From Pseudomonas paralcaligenes (lineage in GTDB: Bacteria; Pseudomonadota; Gammaproteobacteria; Pseudomonadales; Pseudomonadaceae): 64,000 nt of DNA. Within the stretch, counting starts at the first letter, position 1, and the number at the start of each line of letters is the position of its first letter. This document shows positions 18,608 to 29,675 of the stretch, one piece after another. The translations under genes and the position numbers were made by a program. The notes beneath the pieces were generated by a model. It worked only from the letters and a program-made list of their open reading frames with translations. It did not search any database and was not told where the DNA came from. Where the stretch lies: positions 82,082 through 146,081 of the forward strand of contig NZ_BPFX01000009.1 in the NCBI RefSeq assembly GCF_019655855.1, written 5' to 3'.

Positions 18608-18682
18608 GGTAACCATTCCGGGGCGAGGGAGCCCCGATTCTAGCGGCGGGACAAGGGTCTTGTCGTCCAGCGGAGACGAGGT

Positions 18683-19036
18683 TTGGACAAGGTTTTCATC
18701 GAGGGGCTGGAAGTCGACACCCTGATCGGCGCTTACGACTGGGAGCGGGGCATTCGCCAGTGTCTGCTGCTGGATCTGACCTTCGCCTGGGACATTCGTC
18801 CGGCGGCGGCCGGGGACGACCTGAGCAAGGCGCTGGACTACGCCGAGGTGAACCAGCAGGTGCAGGCGTTCGCCGCCGCCGTGCGCTTCGAGCTGGTGGA
18901 GACCTTCGCCGAGCGCCTGGCCGAGCTGTTGCTGGAGCGCTTCGGCCTGTCCTGGCTGCGCCTGCGGGTGACCAAGCCTGGCGTCAACGCCGCGGCCCGT
19001 GCGGTGGGTGTGGAAATCGAGCGCAGCCGGCCATGA
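18683..19036 (+). CDS. folB: Dihydroneopterin aldolase FolB
   Basis: The 117-residue protein begins [21 protein letters not shown] and carries [11 protein letters not shown], both typical of FolB/FolX. It converts dihydroneopterin to 6-hydroxymethyl-dihydropterin in folate synthesis. Translation appears to start at a TTG preceded by GGAGACGAGG; no better ATG is in frame. It overlaps folK by 4 bp. Confidence 0.93.
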   Translation: MDKVFIEGLEVDTLIGAYDWERGIRQCLLLDLTFAWDIRPAAAGDDLSKALDYAEVNQQVQAFAAAVRFELVETFAERLAELLLERFGLSWLRLRVTKPGVNAAARAVGVEIERSRP

Positions 19037-19563
19037 CTCCCATCTTCCTGGGACTGGGCAGCAACGTCGACCGCGAGCTGCGCCTGGCCGCCGGCCTGGA
19101 TGCGCTGGCCGGCTTTCTCCACGATCTGCGCTGTTCGCCGGTATTCGAGAGCCGGCCGGTGGGCATCAAGAGCGGCAACTTCTACAACCTGGTGGTCAGC
19201 GCCCGCACCGACCTGCCGCTGCACGAGCTGGATCGCCGCCTCAAGTTCATCGAGGCCGACAACGGCCGCTATGCCCCGGAGCGCAAGGGCCTGCCCCTGG
19301 ATATCGACGTGCTGCTGTACGACGACCTCATCGGCAGCTTCGATGGCCTGGTGCTGCCCCGAGCGGAAATCCTGAAGAACGCCTTCGTGCTCTGGCCGCT
19401 GGCCCTGTTGGCGCCCGAAGCCGTCCATCCCGAGGCGGGGCGGACGTTCGCCGAGCTGTGGGGCGAGGCGCGGATCGACCAGCAGTTGTGGCCGGCGCCG
19501 TTCCAGTGGCGTGGCGCCGAGCTGACGCCGGCCGAGTTGATCGGGGCCTATCCCGCGCCGTAA
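19033..19563 (+). CDS. folK: Hydroxymethyldihydropterin pyrophosphokinase FolK
   Basis: The 176-residue protein starts [15 protein letters not shown] and contains FYNLVV and the diagnostic [12 protein letters not shown]. It phosphorylates the FolB product before DHPS. The ATG overlaps the folB stop (ATGA). Pseudomonads often carry a second folK near panB, so this may be one of two copies. Confidence 0.9.
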   Translation: MTPIFLGLGSNVDRELRLAAGLDALAGFLHDLRCSPVFESRPVGIKSGNFYNLVVSARTDLPLHELDRRLKFIEADNGRYAPERKGLPLDIDVLLYDDLIGSFDGLVLPRAEILKNAFVLWPLALLAPEAVHPEAGRTFAELWGEARIDQQLWPAPFQWRGAELTPAELIGAYPAP

Positions 19564-19602
19564 TCGCTTCGTGAGGGCCCTGCCTGCACCTTGCGGGGCT
19601 CC

Positions 19603-19623
19603 GGTGCGCATGGCGCACCCTAC
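19603..19623. repeat. Dispersed inverted repeat GGTGCGC...GCGCACC + CTAC
   Basis: GGTGCGC and GCGCACC form a small palindrome followed by CTAC. The sequence overlaps the last codons of cca. The same core (GTAGGGTGCGC) occurs at 53,292-53,336, which marks it as a dispersed intergenic repeat. Confidence 0.6.
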
Positions 19624-20858
19624 GTTGGCGTGTCTTGCCGGTCTTTCTTGTAGGCATTGAGCGCTTTCAGGCGTTCGCGCTTGAGCGCTTCGCCCAGTTC
19701 GGCCCCCTTGAATCCCCGCTCGACCAATGGCTGCACCGCCACTGCGCGGGCGGCCTGCATGGCGCCGCGCAGGTAGTCGGCCTGGGGATAGTCGCGCTGC
19801 TCCAGCCCCTGACGGCCGCGGGCATCCATTTCGCAGGCGGCGAGGAATTCCTCGAAGCGCTGGGGGCGGCGGTACACGTCGAAGCGCTGCAGCAGCTCCA
19901 GCAGGGTGGTCGGACGCAGCTCCAAGGCCCGATGGCCGTGGGTATGGTATTCGCCGACCAGCAGAGCCAGCTCGGCGCAGTCGCGGGGCGCCTTGCAGCG
20001 CTGGTTCACCGCGTCGATCAGTTTTAGCCCGCGCACTTCGTGGGCGATGTGGCGCGGCCACTCGCTTTCCGGCGTGCGCCCCTTGCCCAGGTCGTGCAGC
20101 AGGCAGGCCCAGCGCACGGTCAGCGGTTGTCCGTGCTCGGCGCACTGGCGTAGCACCATCAGGCAATGCACACCGGTATCCACTTCCGGATGGTGCGCCT
20201 CGGGCTGTGGTACGCCGAACAGCGCGTCCACCTCCGGCAGCAGCTCGGCCAGGGCACCGCAGTCGCGCAGCACCTGGACGAACACGTCCGGCCTCGGCTC
20301 CATCAATGCGCGGGAAATCTCCTTCCAGCTGCGTTCGGGCGTCAGCGCCTGCAGCTCGCCGGATTCCGCCAGTTGGCGCATCAGCGCCAGGGTCTCGTCG
20401 GCCACTTCGAAGCCCAGTGGCGCGTAGCGCGCGGCGAAGCGGGCCACGCGCAACACGCGCAACGGGTCTTCGGCGAAGGCGGGGGAGACGTGGCGCAGCC
20501 GCCGCGCTTGCAAGTCCCGCAGGCCGCCGTAGGGGTCGATGACCTGCCCGTGTTCGTCCTCGGCCATGGCGTTGATGGTCAGGTCGCGGCGGATCAGGTC
20601 TTCTTCGAGGGTGACGTCCGGGCTGGCGTGGAAGGTGAAGCCGCCGTAGCCCTTGCCAGATTTGCGCTCGGTGCGGGCGAGGGCGTATTCCTCGCCGCTG
20701 GCAGGATGCAGGAAGACCGGGAAGTCGCTGCCCACCGGGCGATAGCCTTCGGCCTGCATGGCTTCGGCCGTGGCGCCCACCACCACCCAGTCGATGTCGC
20801 TGACCTCGCGCCCGAGCAGGCGGTCGCGCACGGCGCCGCCAACCTTGTAGATCTGCAT
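19620..20858 (-). CDS. cca: Multifunctional CCA-adding enzyme
   Basis: The 412-residue protein starts [24 protein letters not shown] (class II nucleotidyltransferase, with D-x-D) and has [10 protein letters not shown] plus the [19 protein letters not shown] segment. A C-terminal HD domain (LLHDLGKG) adds phosphohydrolase activity. It repairs the CCA end of tRNAs. The chosen ATG has GGAGGA 6 nt upstream. Convergent with folK; its stop codon lies within a dispersed repeat. Confidence 0.96.
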   Translation of the reverse strand: MQIYKVGGAVRDRLLGREVSDIDWVVVGATAEAMQAEGYRPVGSDFPVFLHPASGEEYALARTERKSGKGYGGFTFHASPDVTLEEDLIRRDLTINAMAEDEHGQVIDPYGGLRDLQARRLRHVSPAFAEDPLRVLRVARFAARYAPLGFEVADETLALMRQLAESGELQALTPERSWKEISRALMEPRPDVFVQVLRDCGALAELLPEVDALFGVPQPEAHHPEVDTGVHCLMVLRQCAEHGQPLTVRWACLLHDLGKGRTPESEWPRHIAHEVRGLKLIDAVNQRCKAPRDCAELALLVGEYHTHGHRALELRPTTLLELLQRFDVYRRPQRFEEFLAACEMDARGRQGLEQRDYPQADYLRGAMQAARAVAVQPLVERGFKGAELGEALKRERLKALNAYKKDRQDTPT

Positions 20859-20937
20859 GTCGATTCCTCCGTTGCGGCGGAGGATAAGCGAAAACGCCAC
20901 AGCGGGCTCCGCTCTGTGTGAGCAGGGCCCGCTTCCG

Positions 20938-22503
20938 CTAGATCGGCGGTATCGCCAGATCCAGGCGCGGGTATTCGTTGTCGCTGTCCTGCTCGGTGCG
21001 GGGTGGCACGTGCTGCACGCCGATGATCTGTTCGCCGCGCATGCTTTCTAGGTGGATGTCGAAGCCCCACAGGCGGTGCAGGTGCTTGAGCACTTCCTGG
21101 GTGGAGTCACCCAGCGGCTTGCGGTCGTGCTGCTGGTGGCGAAGGGTCAGTGACCTGTCGCCACGGCGGTCGACGCTCCAGATCTGCACGTTGGGCTCGC
21201 GGTTGCCCAGGTTGTACTGGGCGGCCAGGGTCTCGCGGATCTGCCGGTAGCCCGGCTCGTCGTGGATGGCGGGGATCAGCAGCTCGTCCTGCTGGTCGTC
21301 GTCGAGCACGCTGAACAGCTTGAGGTCGCGGATCACCTTGGGCGAGAGGAACTGCAGGATGAAGCTCTCGTCCTTGAAGTTCTGCATGGCGAACTTGAGG
21401 GTGGAGAGCCAGTCGCTGCCGGCGATGTCCGGGAACCAGCGCTTGTCCTCCTCGGTGGGGTGTTCGCAGATGCGGCGGATGTCGCTGTAGATGGCGAAGC
21501 CCAGGGTGTAGGGGTTGATGCCGCTGTAGTAGGGGCTGTCGAAGCCGGGCTGGTAGATCACCCCGGTGTGCGACTGGAGGAACTCCATCATGAAGCCCTC
21601 GGTAACCAGGCCCTCGTCGTACAGGTCGTTCATCAGGGTGTAGTGCCAGAAGGTGGCCCAGCCCTCGTTCATCACCTGGGTCTGGCGCTGCGGGTAGAAG
21701 TACTGGGCGATCTTGCGCACGATGCGTACCACCTCGCGCTGCCAGGGCTCCAGCAGCGGCGCGTGCTTCTCCAGGAAGTAGAGGATGTTCTCCTGTGGCT
21801 CGGCGGGCCAGCGCTTGTTGTCCTGCTCGTGGCCCTTGCTGGCGCTCTTCGGGATGGTTCGCCAGAGGTCGTTGATCTGCTTCTGCAGGTGTTCCTCGCG
21901 GTCCTTCTGCCGGCGCCGTTCCTCCTCGGCGGAGATGGGGTAGGGGCGTTTGTAGCGGTCCACCCCGTAGTTCATCAGGGCGTGGCAGGAGTCCAGCAGT
22001 TCCTCCACCGCGTCGATGCCGTGGCGCTCTTCGCACTGCATGATGTACTGCTTGGCGAACACCAGGTAGTCGATGATCGAGCTGGCGTCGGTCCAGGTGC
22101 GGAACAGGTAGTTGCCCTTGAAGAAGCTGTTGTGGCCATAGCTGGCGTGGGCGATCACCAGCGCCTGCATGCACATGGTGTTCTCTTCCATCAGGTAGGC
22201 GATGCAGGGATCGGAGTTGATCACGATCTCATAGGCCAGGCCCATCTGCCCGCGTGAGTAGCCCTTCTCGGTGGCCAGGAAGTGCTTGCCGTAGGACCAG
22301 TGGTGATAGCCCAGCGGCATGCCCACCGAGGCGTAGGCGTCCATCATCTGCTCGGCGGTGATCACTTCGATCTGGTTGGGGTAGGTGTCCAGCGCGTAGC
22401 GCTCGGCGATGCGGGCGATCTCGCGGTCGTAGGTGCGGATCAGGTCGAAGGTCCATTCCGATCCGGTGGAGATCGGCTGGCGTCTTTTCTCGGCTGCGCT
22501 CAT
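20938..22503 (-). CDS. SpoVR family protein (YcgB)
   Basis: The 521-residue protein matches SpoVR/YcgB, with the motifs [10 protein letters not shown] and [14 protein letters not shown]. The molecular function is unknown. The family is genetically linked with YeaG/PrkA and YeaH in stress and nitrogen-starvation responses in proteobacteria. It is the last gene of a three-gene unit, 10 bp after yeaH. Confidence 0.93.
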   Translation of the reverse strand: MSAAEKRRQPISTGSEWTFDLIRTYDREIARIAERYALDTYPNQIEVITAEQMMDAYASVGMPLGYHHWSYGKHFLATEKGYSRGQMGLAYEIVINSDPCIAYLMEENTMCMQALVIAHASYGHNSFFKGNYLFRTWTDASSIIDYLVFAKQYIMQCEERHGIDAVEELLDSCHALMNYGVDRYKRPYPISAEEERRRQKDREEHLQKQINDLWRTIPKSASKGHEQDNKRWPAEPQENILYFLEKHAPLLEPWQREVVRIVRKIAQYFYPQRQTQVMNEGWATFWHYTLMNDLYDEGLVTEGFMMEFLQSHTGVIYQPGFDSPYYSGINPYTLGFAIYSDIRRICEHPTEEDKRWFPDIAGSDWLSTLKFAMQNFKDESFILQFLSPKVIRDLKLFSVLDDDQQDELLIPAIHDEPGYRQIRETLAAQYNLGNREPNVQIWSVDRRGDRSLTLRHQQHDRKPLGDSTQEVLKHLHRLWGFDIHLESMRGEQIIGVQHVPPRTEQDSDNEYPRLDLAIPPI

Positions 22504-22513
22504 GGTGCTGCCC

Positions 22514-23785
22514 TCAGGTGACCAGGCGGCGCTGGAACAGCTCGCGGAACACCGGGTAAATGTCCGCGGCGGAGACCAACTGCTGCTGGGCGAAGGATTT
22601 GGCGAAGGATTCGCCGACCTGCTCGTACTCGTACCACAGCGCCTGGTGTTCGCGCGGGGTGATCTCGACGTAGGTGAAGTACTGCATGAACGGCATGATC
22701 TGGTTGATCAGAATGTCTCGGCACACCGGCGAGTCGTCGTTCCAGTTGTCGCCGTCCGAGGCCTGGGCGCCGTAGATGTTCCACTCGTTGACCGGGTAGC
22801 GCTCAGCCATGATCTCCTGCATCAGCTTGAGCGCGCTGGAGACGATGGTGCCGCCGGTCTCGCGGGAGTAGAAGAACTCCTCCTCGTCCACTTCCTTGGC
22901 GCTGGTGTGGTGGCGGATGAACACCACCTCGATGCGTTCGTAGTTCCGCTTGAGGAACAGGTACAGGAGGATGAAGAAGCGCTTGGCGATGTCCTTGGTG
23001 GCCTGAGTCATGGAGCCGGAGACGTCCATCAGGCAGAACATCACCGCCTTGGAGCTGGGGTTCGGCTGCTTGACCAGCAGGTTGTACTTGAGGTCGAAGG
23101 TGTCGAGGAACGGGACGCGGTGGATGCGCGCGCTGAGGCGCTCGATTTCCGCCTCGATTTCCTGGATATCGCCGAAGTTGTCCGGCTCCTCGCGCTTGAG
23201 GCGCTCCAGCTCGGCCTTGGCCTCGCGCAGTTTGCCGCGGCTGGAGCCGGACAGGGCGATGCGCCGGGCATGGGCCGATCTCAGGGTGCGGACGATGTTG
23301 ATGCGCGAAGGGTTGCCCTCGCTGCTGATGCCGGCGCGCACCGTCTTGAAGGTGTCGGCGCCGGTCAGGTGGCGCTTGATCAGGTTGGGCAGCTCCAGGT
23401 CCTCGAACATGAAGTCGAGGAACTCTTCCTGGGTGATCTGGAAGACGAACTCGTCCATCCCCTCGCCGGAGTTGCTCGCCCGCCCGGAGCCGCGCCCGCC
23501 GCCACCGCCCTGGGGGCGCTGCACCCGGTCGCCGGCGTTGAATTCCTTGTTGCCCGGGTGAACGATGGTCTGCCGCCCGCCGCGGCCGTGATGCAGCACC
23601 GGCTCGTCGATGTCGCGACCGGGGATGCTGATCTGTTCTCCGTGCTCCATGTCGGTGATGGAGCGCCGGCTGACCGCCTCCTCGACGGCCTTCTTGATGT
23701 GTTCGCGGTAACGCCGCAGGAAGCGCTGGCGGTTCACCGTGCTCTTGTTCTTGCCGTTCAGACGCCGGTCGATGACGTAGCTCAT
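22514..23785 (-). CDS. yeaH: DUF444 (YeaH) von Willebrand factor A-like protein
   Basis: The 423-residue protein begins [22 protein letters not shown] and has a Gly/Arg-rich segment at about 85-105. Its central MIDAS-like motif is [12 protein letters not shown] (D-x-S-x-S), which suggests a metal-dependent protein-binding fold. It lies between prkA and spoVR, and works with the kinase PrkA by known genetic association. The biochemical role is undefined. Confidence 0.93.
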   Translation of the reverse strand: MSYVIDRRLNGKNKSTVNRQRFLRRYREHIKKAVEEAVSRRSITDMEHGEQISIPGRDIDEPVLHHGRGGRQTIVHPGNKEFNAGDRVQRPQGGGGGRGSGRASNSGEGMDEFVFQITQEEFLDFMFEDLELPNLIKRHLTGADTFKTVRAGISSEGNPSRINIVRTLRSAHARRIALSGSSRGKLREAKAELERLKREEPDNFGDIQEIEAEIERLSARIHRVPFLDTFDLKYNLLVKQPNPSSKAVMFCLMDVSGSMTQATKDIAKRFFILLYLFLKRNYERIEVVFIRHHTSAKEVDEEEFFYSRETGGTIVSSALKLMQEIMAERYPVNEWNIYGAQASDGDNWNDDSPVCRDILINQIMPFMQYFTYVEITPREHQALWYEYEQVGESFAKSFAQQQLVSAADIYPVFRELFQRRLVT

Positions 23786-23877
23786 GAATGCTCCTCAGGG
23801 CCTGGCACATGCGGCTGGGCCGGCACGGACCCGACGGCGACCGGCGCCGCAGGGACCGCTGCGGCGCCGATGGCAGA

Positions 23878-25800
23878 CTACTGCGACTTGCGAACCCGCA
23901 GATACCATTCGGACAGCAGGCGTACCTGCTTCTCGGTGTAGCCGCGCTCGACCATGCGTTTGACGAAGTCGTTGTGCTTCTGCTGATCCTCCTTGCTGGC
24001 CTTGGCGTTGAAGCTGATGACCGGCAGCAGGTCCTCGGTGTTGGAGAACATCTTCTTCTCGATCACCACGCGCAGCTTCTCGTAGCTGAGCCAGGTGGGG
24101 TTCTTGCCGTTGTTGTTGGCCCGGGCGCGCAGCACGAAGTTGACGATCTCGTTGCGGAAATCCTTCGGGTTGCTGATGCCGGCCGGTTTCTCGATCTTCT
24201 CCAGCTCCTCGTTGAGGGCCACACGGTTGAGGATCTCGCCGGTCTCCGGGTCGCGGTATTCCTGGTCCTGAATCCAGAAGTCGGCGTACAGCACATAGCG
24301 GTCGAAGATGTTCTGGCCGTACTCGCTGTAGGACTCCAGGTAGGCGGTCTGGATTTCCTTGCCGATGAACTCGATGTAGCGCGGTGCCAGGTATTCCTTG
24401 ATGTAGCGCAGGTAGCGCTCGCGCACCTCGGCGGGAAACTGCTCCTGCTCGATCTGCTGCTCCAGCACGTAGAGCAGGTGCACCGGGTTGGCGGCGATCT
24501 CGTGCGGGTCGAAGTTGAACACCTTGGACAGGATCTTGAAGGCGAAGCGGGTCGACAGGCCGTTCATGCCCTCGTCGACGCCGGCGCTGTCGCGGTATTC
24601 CTGGATCGACTTGGCCTTGGGATCTGTGTCCTTGAGGTTCTCGCCGTCGTAGACGCGCATCTTCGAGTAGATGTTGGAGTTCTCCGGCTCCTTCAGGCGC
24701 GACAGGGTGGAGAACTGGGCGAGCATCTTCAGGGTGTCCGGCGCGCAGTGGGCGTTGGCCAGCGAGCTGTGGGTGAGCAGCTTGTCGTAGATCTTGATCT
24801 CGTCGGTGACGCGCAGGCAGTAGGGCACCTTGACGATGTAGATACGGTCGATGAACGCCTCGTTGTTCTTGTTGTTGCGGAAGCTATGCCACTCGGATTC
24901 GTTGGAGTGGGCCAGGATGATGCCGCTGTAGGGCAGGCCGCCGAGGCCCTCGGTGCTGTTGTAGTTGCCTTCCTGGGTGGCGGTCAGCAGCGGGTGCAAC
25001 ACCTTGATCGGCGCCTTGAACATCTCGACGAATTCCATCAGGCCCTGGTTGGCCCGGCACAGGGCGCCCGAGTAGCTGTAGGCGTCGGCGTCGTTCTGCG
25101 GGAATTCCTCCAGCTTGCGGATATCGACCTTGCCGACCAGCGCGGAGATGTCCTGGTTGTTCTCGTCGCCCGGTTCGGTCTTGGCGATGGCGATCTGGTT
25201 GAGGATCGAGGGGTGCAGCTTGACCACGCGGAACTTGCTGATGTCGCCGCCGAACTCGTTGAGGCGCTTGGTGGCCCAGGGCGACATGATCGAGCTCAGG
25301 TAGCGCTGCGGGATGCCGTATTCCTCTTCGAGGATCCGGCCATCCTCGTCGGCGTTGAACAGGCCGAGGGGCGACTCGAACACCGGCGAGCCCTTGATTG
25401 CATAGAAGGGAATATGCTCCATCAGTTGCTTGAGCTTCTCGGCCAGGGAGGACTTGCCGCCGCCCACCGGGCCCAGCAGGTAGAGGATCTGCTTCTTCTC
25501 TTCCAGGCCCTGGGCGGCATGGCGGAAGTAGGACACGATCTGGTCGATGCACTCTTCCATGCCGTGGAAGTCGGCGAAGGCCGGATAGCGGCGGATCACC
25601 TTGTTGGAGAAGATCCGTGACAACCGCGGATCGGCCGAGGTGTCCAGCAGCTCGGGCGAGCCGATGGCCATCAGCATGCGTTCGGCCGCCGTGGCATAGG
25701 CGCTACGATCCGCTTTGCACAACTCAAGGTATTCCTGCAGGGAATATTCTTCCTGCCGAGTCGCCTCGAATCGTTGCTGGAAGTGGCTGAATATACTCAT
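23878..25800 (-). CDS. prkA: PrkA (YeaG) family serine protein kinase
   Basis: The 640-residue protein has the N-terminal AAA domain with Walker A GPVGGGKSSLAEKL and the C-terminal PrkA kinase domain. The ATG at 25,800 (MSIFSHFQQRFEATRQ) is the family start; an upstream in-frame extension to 25,899 is not family-like. It heads the prkA-yeaH-spoVR operon, with 92 bp to yeaH. E. coli YeaG is a starvation-responsive kinase. The 275-bp region upstream holds a possible TTGACC -35 near 25,988 but no certain promoter. Confidence 0.95.
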   Translation of the reverse strand: MSIFSHFQQRFEATRQEEYSLQEYLELCKADRSAYATAAERMLMAIGSPELLDTSADPRLSRIFSNKVIRRYPAFADFHGMEECIDQIVSYFRHAAQGLEEKKQILYLLGPVGGGKSSLAEKLKQLMEHIPFYAIKGSPVFESPLGLFNADEDGRILEEEYGIPQRYLSSIMSPWATKRLNEFGGDISKFRVVKLHPSILNQIAIAKTEPGDENNQDISALVGKVDIRKLEEFPQNDADAYSYSGALCRANQGLMEFVEMFKAPIKVLHPLLTATQEGNYNSTEGLGGLPYSGIILAHSNESEWHSFRNNKNNEAFIDRIYIVKVPYCLRVTDEIKIYDKLLTHSSLANAHCAPDTLKMLAQFSTLSRLKEPENSNIYSKMRVYDGENLKDTDPKAKSIQEYRDSAGVDEGMNGLSTRFAFKILSKVFNFDPHEIAANPVHLLYVLEQQIEQEQFPAEVRERYLRYIKEYLAPRYIEFIGKEIQTAYLESYSEYGQNIFDRYVLYADFWIQDQEYRDPETGEILNRVALNEELEKIEKPAGISNPKDFRNEIVNFVLRARANNNGKNPTWLSYEKLRVVIEKKMFSNTEDLLPVISFNAKASKEDQQKHNDFVKRMVERGYTEKQVRLLSEWYLRVRKSQ

Positions 25801-26046
25801 GACTGCACCTCGCTCGCTTGCAATGAGCCGGCGCGGGGCATTCGGGCGGGTGCGCGCAAGGGGGCCGTACAGCCTTTGGAAATCCCCCAGACACCGCAAA
25901 GACGCTACCGATGGCCCGGAACCGGTGTGCCGGCTCTCCCTTCTGGATGGCCTTGGCTTAAGAGTAGTTCGGTTTCGGTGGGGTCAAGCGTGGCGAAAGG
26001 GTGACAAAGGGTTGCCATTCGTCGACAGGCACCCTGCAGGCCGGGT

Positions 26047-26065
26047 GTGGCGCGGCTTGCGCCAC
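26047..26065. repeat. Hairpin after glpE
   Basis: GTGGCGC (26,047-26,053) and GCGCCAC (26,059-26,065) pair with a 5-nt loop, 11 bp past the glpE stop. There is no T-run in the glpE direction; the T7 lies between stop and stem. It may end the long lptD-glpE unit. Confidence 0.5.
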
Positions 26066-26075
26066 GCGAATTTTT

Positions 26076-26405
26076 TTACTCGACCTCGCCTCGGGATACC
26101 TGATCGGGGTACTGGCCGTGCCACAGCTCGAAACCACCGTCGAGGCTGTAGACCTCGGAAAAGCCCTGATGTGCCAAATAGGCGGCAGCGCTCTGGCTGG
26201 AATTGCCATGGTAGCAGGTGACGATCAGCGGCTGGTCGAAGTCGGCGGCGGCGATGAAGGCGGCCAGGCTGTGGTTGTCCAGGTGCCGGGAACCGCTGAT
26301 GTGGCCGTTGGCGAAGCTCTGCGGGTCGCGGATGTCCACCACCACGGCGCCCTGTTCGCGCAGGGCCTGGGCCTGTTCCGGGGGAATGCGTTTGAATTCG
26401 CTCAT
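26076..26405 (-). CDS. glpE: Thiosulfate sulfurtransferase GlpE (single-domain rhodanese)
   Basis: The 109-residue protein starts [15 protein letters not shown] and carries the active-site loop TCYHGNSS with the catalytic Cys. It transfers sulfane sulfur from thiosulfate to cyanide or thioredoxin. It overlaps apaH by 4 bp (ATGA) and is the distal gene of the lptD-surA-...-apaH cluster. Confidence 0.95.
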   Translation of the reverse strand: MSEFKRIPPEQAQALREQGAVVVDIRDPQSFANGHISGSRHLDNHSLAAFIAAADFDQPLIVTCYHGNSSQSAAAYLAHQGFSEVYSLDGGFELWHGQYPDQVSRGEVE

Positions 26406-27223
26406 TTCTGCTCCTCGCAGCTGCACAGGTGGCGCTCGCCGCTGTCGACGTTCATCAGGGTCATGCTGCCGCCCCACACGCAGCCGCTGTCCAGGGCGGA
26501 CAGGCCGGGCTCGTCGCACTTGCCTTCCAGCGCCGCCCAGTGGCCGAAGATGATCTTCTGGCCGCGGGTCTTGCGCTGGGGCCAGCTGAACCAGGGCGCG
26601 TAGCCGGGCGGGGCGCTGTCCAGGCCTTCCTTGCTCTTCAGGTCGAGGGCGCCGTCTTCCGTGCAGAAGCGCATGCGGGTGAAGTAGTTGGTGATCACCC
26701 GCAGGCGGGCCGCGCCTTGCAGGTCGCTGTCCCAACGGGTGGGTTCGTTGCCGTACATGCCGTCGAGGAACAGCGGCAGGCGGGCGTCGTCCCGCAGTGC
26801 TTCCTCGACTTCGGCGGCGCGCTTGAGCGCCTTCTTCAGCGTCCACTGCGGCGGGATGCCGGCATGCACCAGGGCGATGTCGCGCTGCTCGTCGTGGTGC
26901 AGCAGTTTCTGCAGGCGCAGCCACTCGATCAGGTCGCCGCGGTCCGGCGCTTCGAGGATTTCCCGCAGGGTGTCGCTCTTCTTCAGCCGCTCGATGTTGT
27001 GGGCGGCGGCCAGCAGGTGCAGATCGTGGTTGCCCAGCACGCAGACCAGCGAGTCGCGCATGGCGTAGAGGAAGCGCAGGGTTTCCAGCGACTGCGGGCC
27101 GCGGTTGACCAGGTCGCCGACCAGCCACAGTCGATCCCTGACCGGGTCGAAGGCGACCCGTTCCAGCAGGCATTTCAGGGGCTGCAGGCAGCCCTGCAGG
27201 TCACCCACCGCATAGGTCGCCAT
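26402..27223 (-). CDS. apaH: Diadenosine tetraphosphatase ApaH
   Basis: The 273-residue protein has the metallophosphatase motifs [14 protein letters not shown] and GNHDLH. It hydrolyses Ap4A to two ADP and can remove Np4 caps from RNA. The start codon overlaps the apaG stop. Confidence 0.97.
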   Translation of the reverse strand: MATYAVGDLQGCLQPLKCLLERVAFDPVRDRLWLVGDLVNRGPQSLETLRFLYAMRDSLVCVLGNHDLHLLAAAHNIERLKKSDTLREILEAPDRGDLIEWLRLQKLLHHDEQRDIALVHAGIPPQWTLKKALKRAAEVEEALRDDARLPLFLDGMYGNEPTRWDSDLQGAARLRVITNYFTRMRFCTEDGALDLKSKEGLDSAPPGYAPWFSWPQRKTRGQKIIFGHWAALEGKCDEPGLSALDSGCVWGGSMTLMNVDSGERHLCSCEEQK

Positions 27224-27603
27224 CAGTGCAGCGCCCCCGGCACGGCCAGGCGGAACGGCGCGATCGGCGCATCGAAGCGTTTGCCGTCGTCGGCCAGCAT
27301 CTGATAGCTGCCGTGCATGTTGCCGACCTTGGTCGCCATCACCGTGCCGCTGCTGTAGGTATGGCTCTGCCCCGGCTCCAGGTGCGGCTGCTGGCCGATC
27401 ACGCCGGCGCCGCGCACTTCCTGCACGCGGCCGTCGCCGTCGGTGATGATCCAGTGGCGGCTGAGCAGCTTGGCCGCCTGGCTGCCGCTGTTGAGGAGGG
27501 TGACCTTGTAGGAGAAGGCGTAGCGGTTCTGCTCCGGCGTCGACTGCTCCGGCAGGTAGCGGGTTTCGACGCTGACGTCGATCTGGTAACGCGAATCGGC
27601 CAT
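27223..27603 (-). CDS. apaG: ApaG (CorD) protein
   Basis: The 126-residue beta-rich protein has the ApaG motif [21 protein letters not shown]. Function is poorly defined; linked to Mg/Co resistance and pyrophosphate binding in homologues. It lies between rsmA and apaH in the order conserved across gamma-proteobacteria. The Shine-Dalgarno is weak. Confidence 0.95.
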   Translation of the reverse strand: MADSRYQIDVSVETRYLPEQSTPEQNRYAFSYKVTLLNSGSQAAKLLSRHWIITDGDGRVQEVRGAGVIGQQPHLEPGQSHTYSSGTVMATKVGNMHGSYQMLADDGKRFDAPIAPFRLAVPGALH

Positions 27604-27634
27604 CGGGATGAACTCGGCGGGCTGGAAAGGCAGT

Positions 27635-28447
27635 TTAGTCCGTTTGGCCAGAGGCCTGTCGTTCGGCCAACTGGTCGGCCAGGCGGACGAACGCCGCCAG
27701 GTCCAGCTGCTCGGGGCGCAACCCGCCATCCACGCCGGCGGCTTCGATGGCTTCATTCGGCAGCAGCTGCTTGAGGGTATTGCGCAGGGTCTTGCGGCGC
27801 ATGTTGAAGGCCTCGCGCACCACCCGCTCCAGCAGGCGATGGTCCCTGGCCGGGTGCGGCAGGGTCTCGTGCGGGACCAGGCGGACGATGGCCGAATCGA
27901 CCTTGGGCGGCGGGTTGAAGGCGCCCGGACCGACGTTGAACAGATGCTCCACCCGGCAATGGTACTGGACCATGATCGACAGCCGGCCCCAGTCACCGCC
28001 ACCCGGTTCGGCGGCCAGGCGCTCGACCACTTCCTTCTGCAGCATGAAGTGCATGTCGCGGATCAGCGGCGCGTTGTCCAGCAGGTGGAAGATCAGCGGG
28101 GTGGATATGTTGTAGGGCAGGTTGCCGACCACCCGCAGGCTGTGGGGCGTGGCGTCCAGGCGGGTGAAGTCGAACTTCAGCGCGTCGCCCTGATTGAGGC
28201 GGAAGTTGGGGTTGCTACCGAACCTGGCCTGCAGGATGGGGATCAGGTCGAGGTCCAGTTCGATCACGTCGAGCTGCGCGCCGCTGCCCAGCAGCCCCTC
28301 GGTCAGCGCGCCCTGGCCCGGGCCGATCTCCAGCAGGCGCTCGCCTTCCTTCGCGTGGATGGCGCGCAGGATGCGGTGGATCACCCCGGCATCGTGCAGG
28401 AAGTTCTGGCCGAAGCGCTTGCGCGCGCGGTGTTGGTATTCGGACAT
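27635..28447 (-). CDS. rsmA: 16S rRNA dimethyladenosine transferase RsmA (KsgA)
   Basis: The 270-residue protein begins [19 protein letters not shown] and has the SAM motif [13 protein letters not shown] and the catalytic NLPYNIS. It dimethylates two adjacent adenines in helix 45 of 16S rRNA during late 30S assembly. The name rsmA here is the methyltransferase, not the CsrA-type regulator. An upstream in-frame extension to 28,552 has no family character. Confidence 0.97.
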   Translation of the reverse strand: MSEYQHRARKRFGQNFLHDAGVIHRILRAIHAKEGERLLEIGPGQGALTEGLLGSGAQLDVIELDLDLIPILQARFGSNPNFRLNQGDALKFDFTRLDATPHSLRVVGNLPYNISTPLIFHLLDNAPLIRDMHFMLQKEVVERLAAEPGGGDWGRLSIMVQYHCRVEHLFNVGPGAFNPPPKVDSAIVRLVPHETLPHPARDHRLLERVVREAFNMRRKTLRNTLKQLLPNEAIEAAGVDGGLRPEQLDLAAFVRLADQLAERQASGQTD

Positions 28448-28582
28448 CGGTACGGCTCCAGGCCTTGGGCTGGCGCCCGCGGCGGACAAGGCGAAAGGGG
28501 CGCAGTTTAACAGGGAAAGCACGGGCAAGCCCCGGCCGGTAGCCGGGTGCAATCCGGGCGGCCGTGCATCCAGGCTATGTTT

Positions 28583-29581
28583 CTATGCCTGGCGCCGGCT
28601 GGCAGCCATCTGGTAGGCGGTTTCTAGGGCCACCTGCAGGCTGCCGGTATCGACCTTGCCGCTGCCGGCCAGGTCCAGGGCGGTGCCGTGGTCGACCGAC
28701 GTGCGGATGATCGGCAGGCCCAAAGTGACGTTGACCGCCGCGCCGAAGCCCTTGTACTTGAGCACCGGCAGGCCCTGGTCGTGGTACATGGCCAGCACCG
28801 CGTCGCAGTGTTCGAGATGCTTGGGGGTGAACAGGGTGTCGGCCGGCAGCGGGCCGATCAGGTCGAGGCCCTCGCCGCGCAGGCGCTCCAGGGGCGGTTC
28901 GATCACCTCGATCTCCTCGCGGCCCAGGTGGCCGCCTTCGCCCGCATGGGGGTTGAGACCGCAGACCAGAATGCGCGGGCGGGCGATGCCGAACTTCTCC
29001 ACCAGATCGGTGTGAAGGATGCGTGCGACCCGCGCCAGGCGCTCGGCGGTGATGGCGGCGGCCACGTCCTTGAGCGGCAGGTGGGTGGTCACCAGGGCCA
29101 CGCGCAGGCCACGGGTGGCCAGCATCATCACCACCTGCTCGGTGTGGGTCAGCTCGGCAAGGAATTCGGTGTGGCCGGAGAAGGGGATGCCGGCCTCGTT
29201 GATCACGCCCTTGTGCACCGGAGCAGTGATCATCCCGGCGAAGGTGCTGTCGATGCAGCCTTTGCCGGCGCGGGTCAGGGTTTCCAGTACGTAGGCGGCG
29301 TTGGTCTTGTCCAGCCGGCCGGCGGTCACGGGGGCTGCCAGCGGCGTGTCCCAGACGTACAGGCTGCCGGCTGGTGCGGGCGCCTCCGGCCAGATCCCGG
29401 GGCCGACCTCGCGCAGTTCGATGCTCAGGCCCAGTTGCTCTGCGCGCTCGGCCAGCAGGGCGCGGCTGGCAATGGCCACCAGCGCTTCGGGCTGGGCCTC
29501 GCGGGCCAGCAGCAGGCACAGGTCCGGGCCGATGCCGGCGGGCTCGCCGGGGGTGAGGGCAAACAGGCGGGGTGCGGTCAT
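28583..29581 (-). CDS. pdxA: 4-hydroxythreonine-4-phosphate dehydrogenase PdxA
   Basis: The 332-residue protein has the PdxA motifs [12 protein letters not shown], the metal-binding [10 protein letters not shown] and [16 protein letters not shown]. It oxidises 4-phosphohydroxythreonine in pyridoxal phosphate synthesis. A terminator separates it from surA upstream, so it probably also has its own promoter. Confidence 0.97.
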   Translation of the reverse strand: MTAPRLFALTPGEPAGIGPDLCLLLAREAQPEALVAIASRALLAERAEQLGLSIELREVGPGIWPEAPAPAGSLYVWDTPLAAPVTAGRLDKTNAAYVLETLTRAGKGCIDSTFAGMITAPVHKGVINEAGIPFSGHTEFLAELTHTEQVVMMLATRGLRVALVTTHLPLKDVAAAITAERLARVARILHTDLVEKFGIARPRILVCGLNPHAGEGGHLGREEIEVIEPPLERLRGEGLDLIGPLPADTLFTPKHLEHCDAVLAMYHDQGLPVLKYKGFGAAVNVTLGLPIIRTSVDHGTALDLAGSGKVDTGSLQVALETAYQMAASRRQA

Positions 29582-29632
29582 GGGCGGCCTCGTTGGGAGT
29601 GCTGGCGGTGGCTGGCGTATCTTACGCCCAAG

Positions 29633-29655
29633 AAAAAGCCCGGCGGTGCCGGGCT
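29633..29655 (-). terminator. surA terminator
   Basis: AGCCCGGC and GCCGGGCT form an 8-bp stem with a 3-nt loop, followed on the reverse strand by TTTTC. It lies 20 bp past the surA stop. Confidence 0.85.
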
Positions 29656-29675
29656 CCTTCGGATCGATCAGGCCG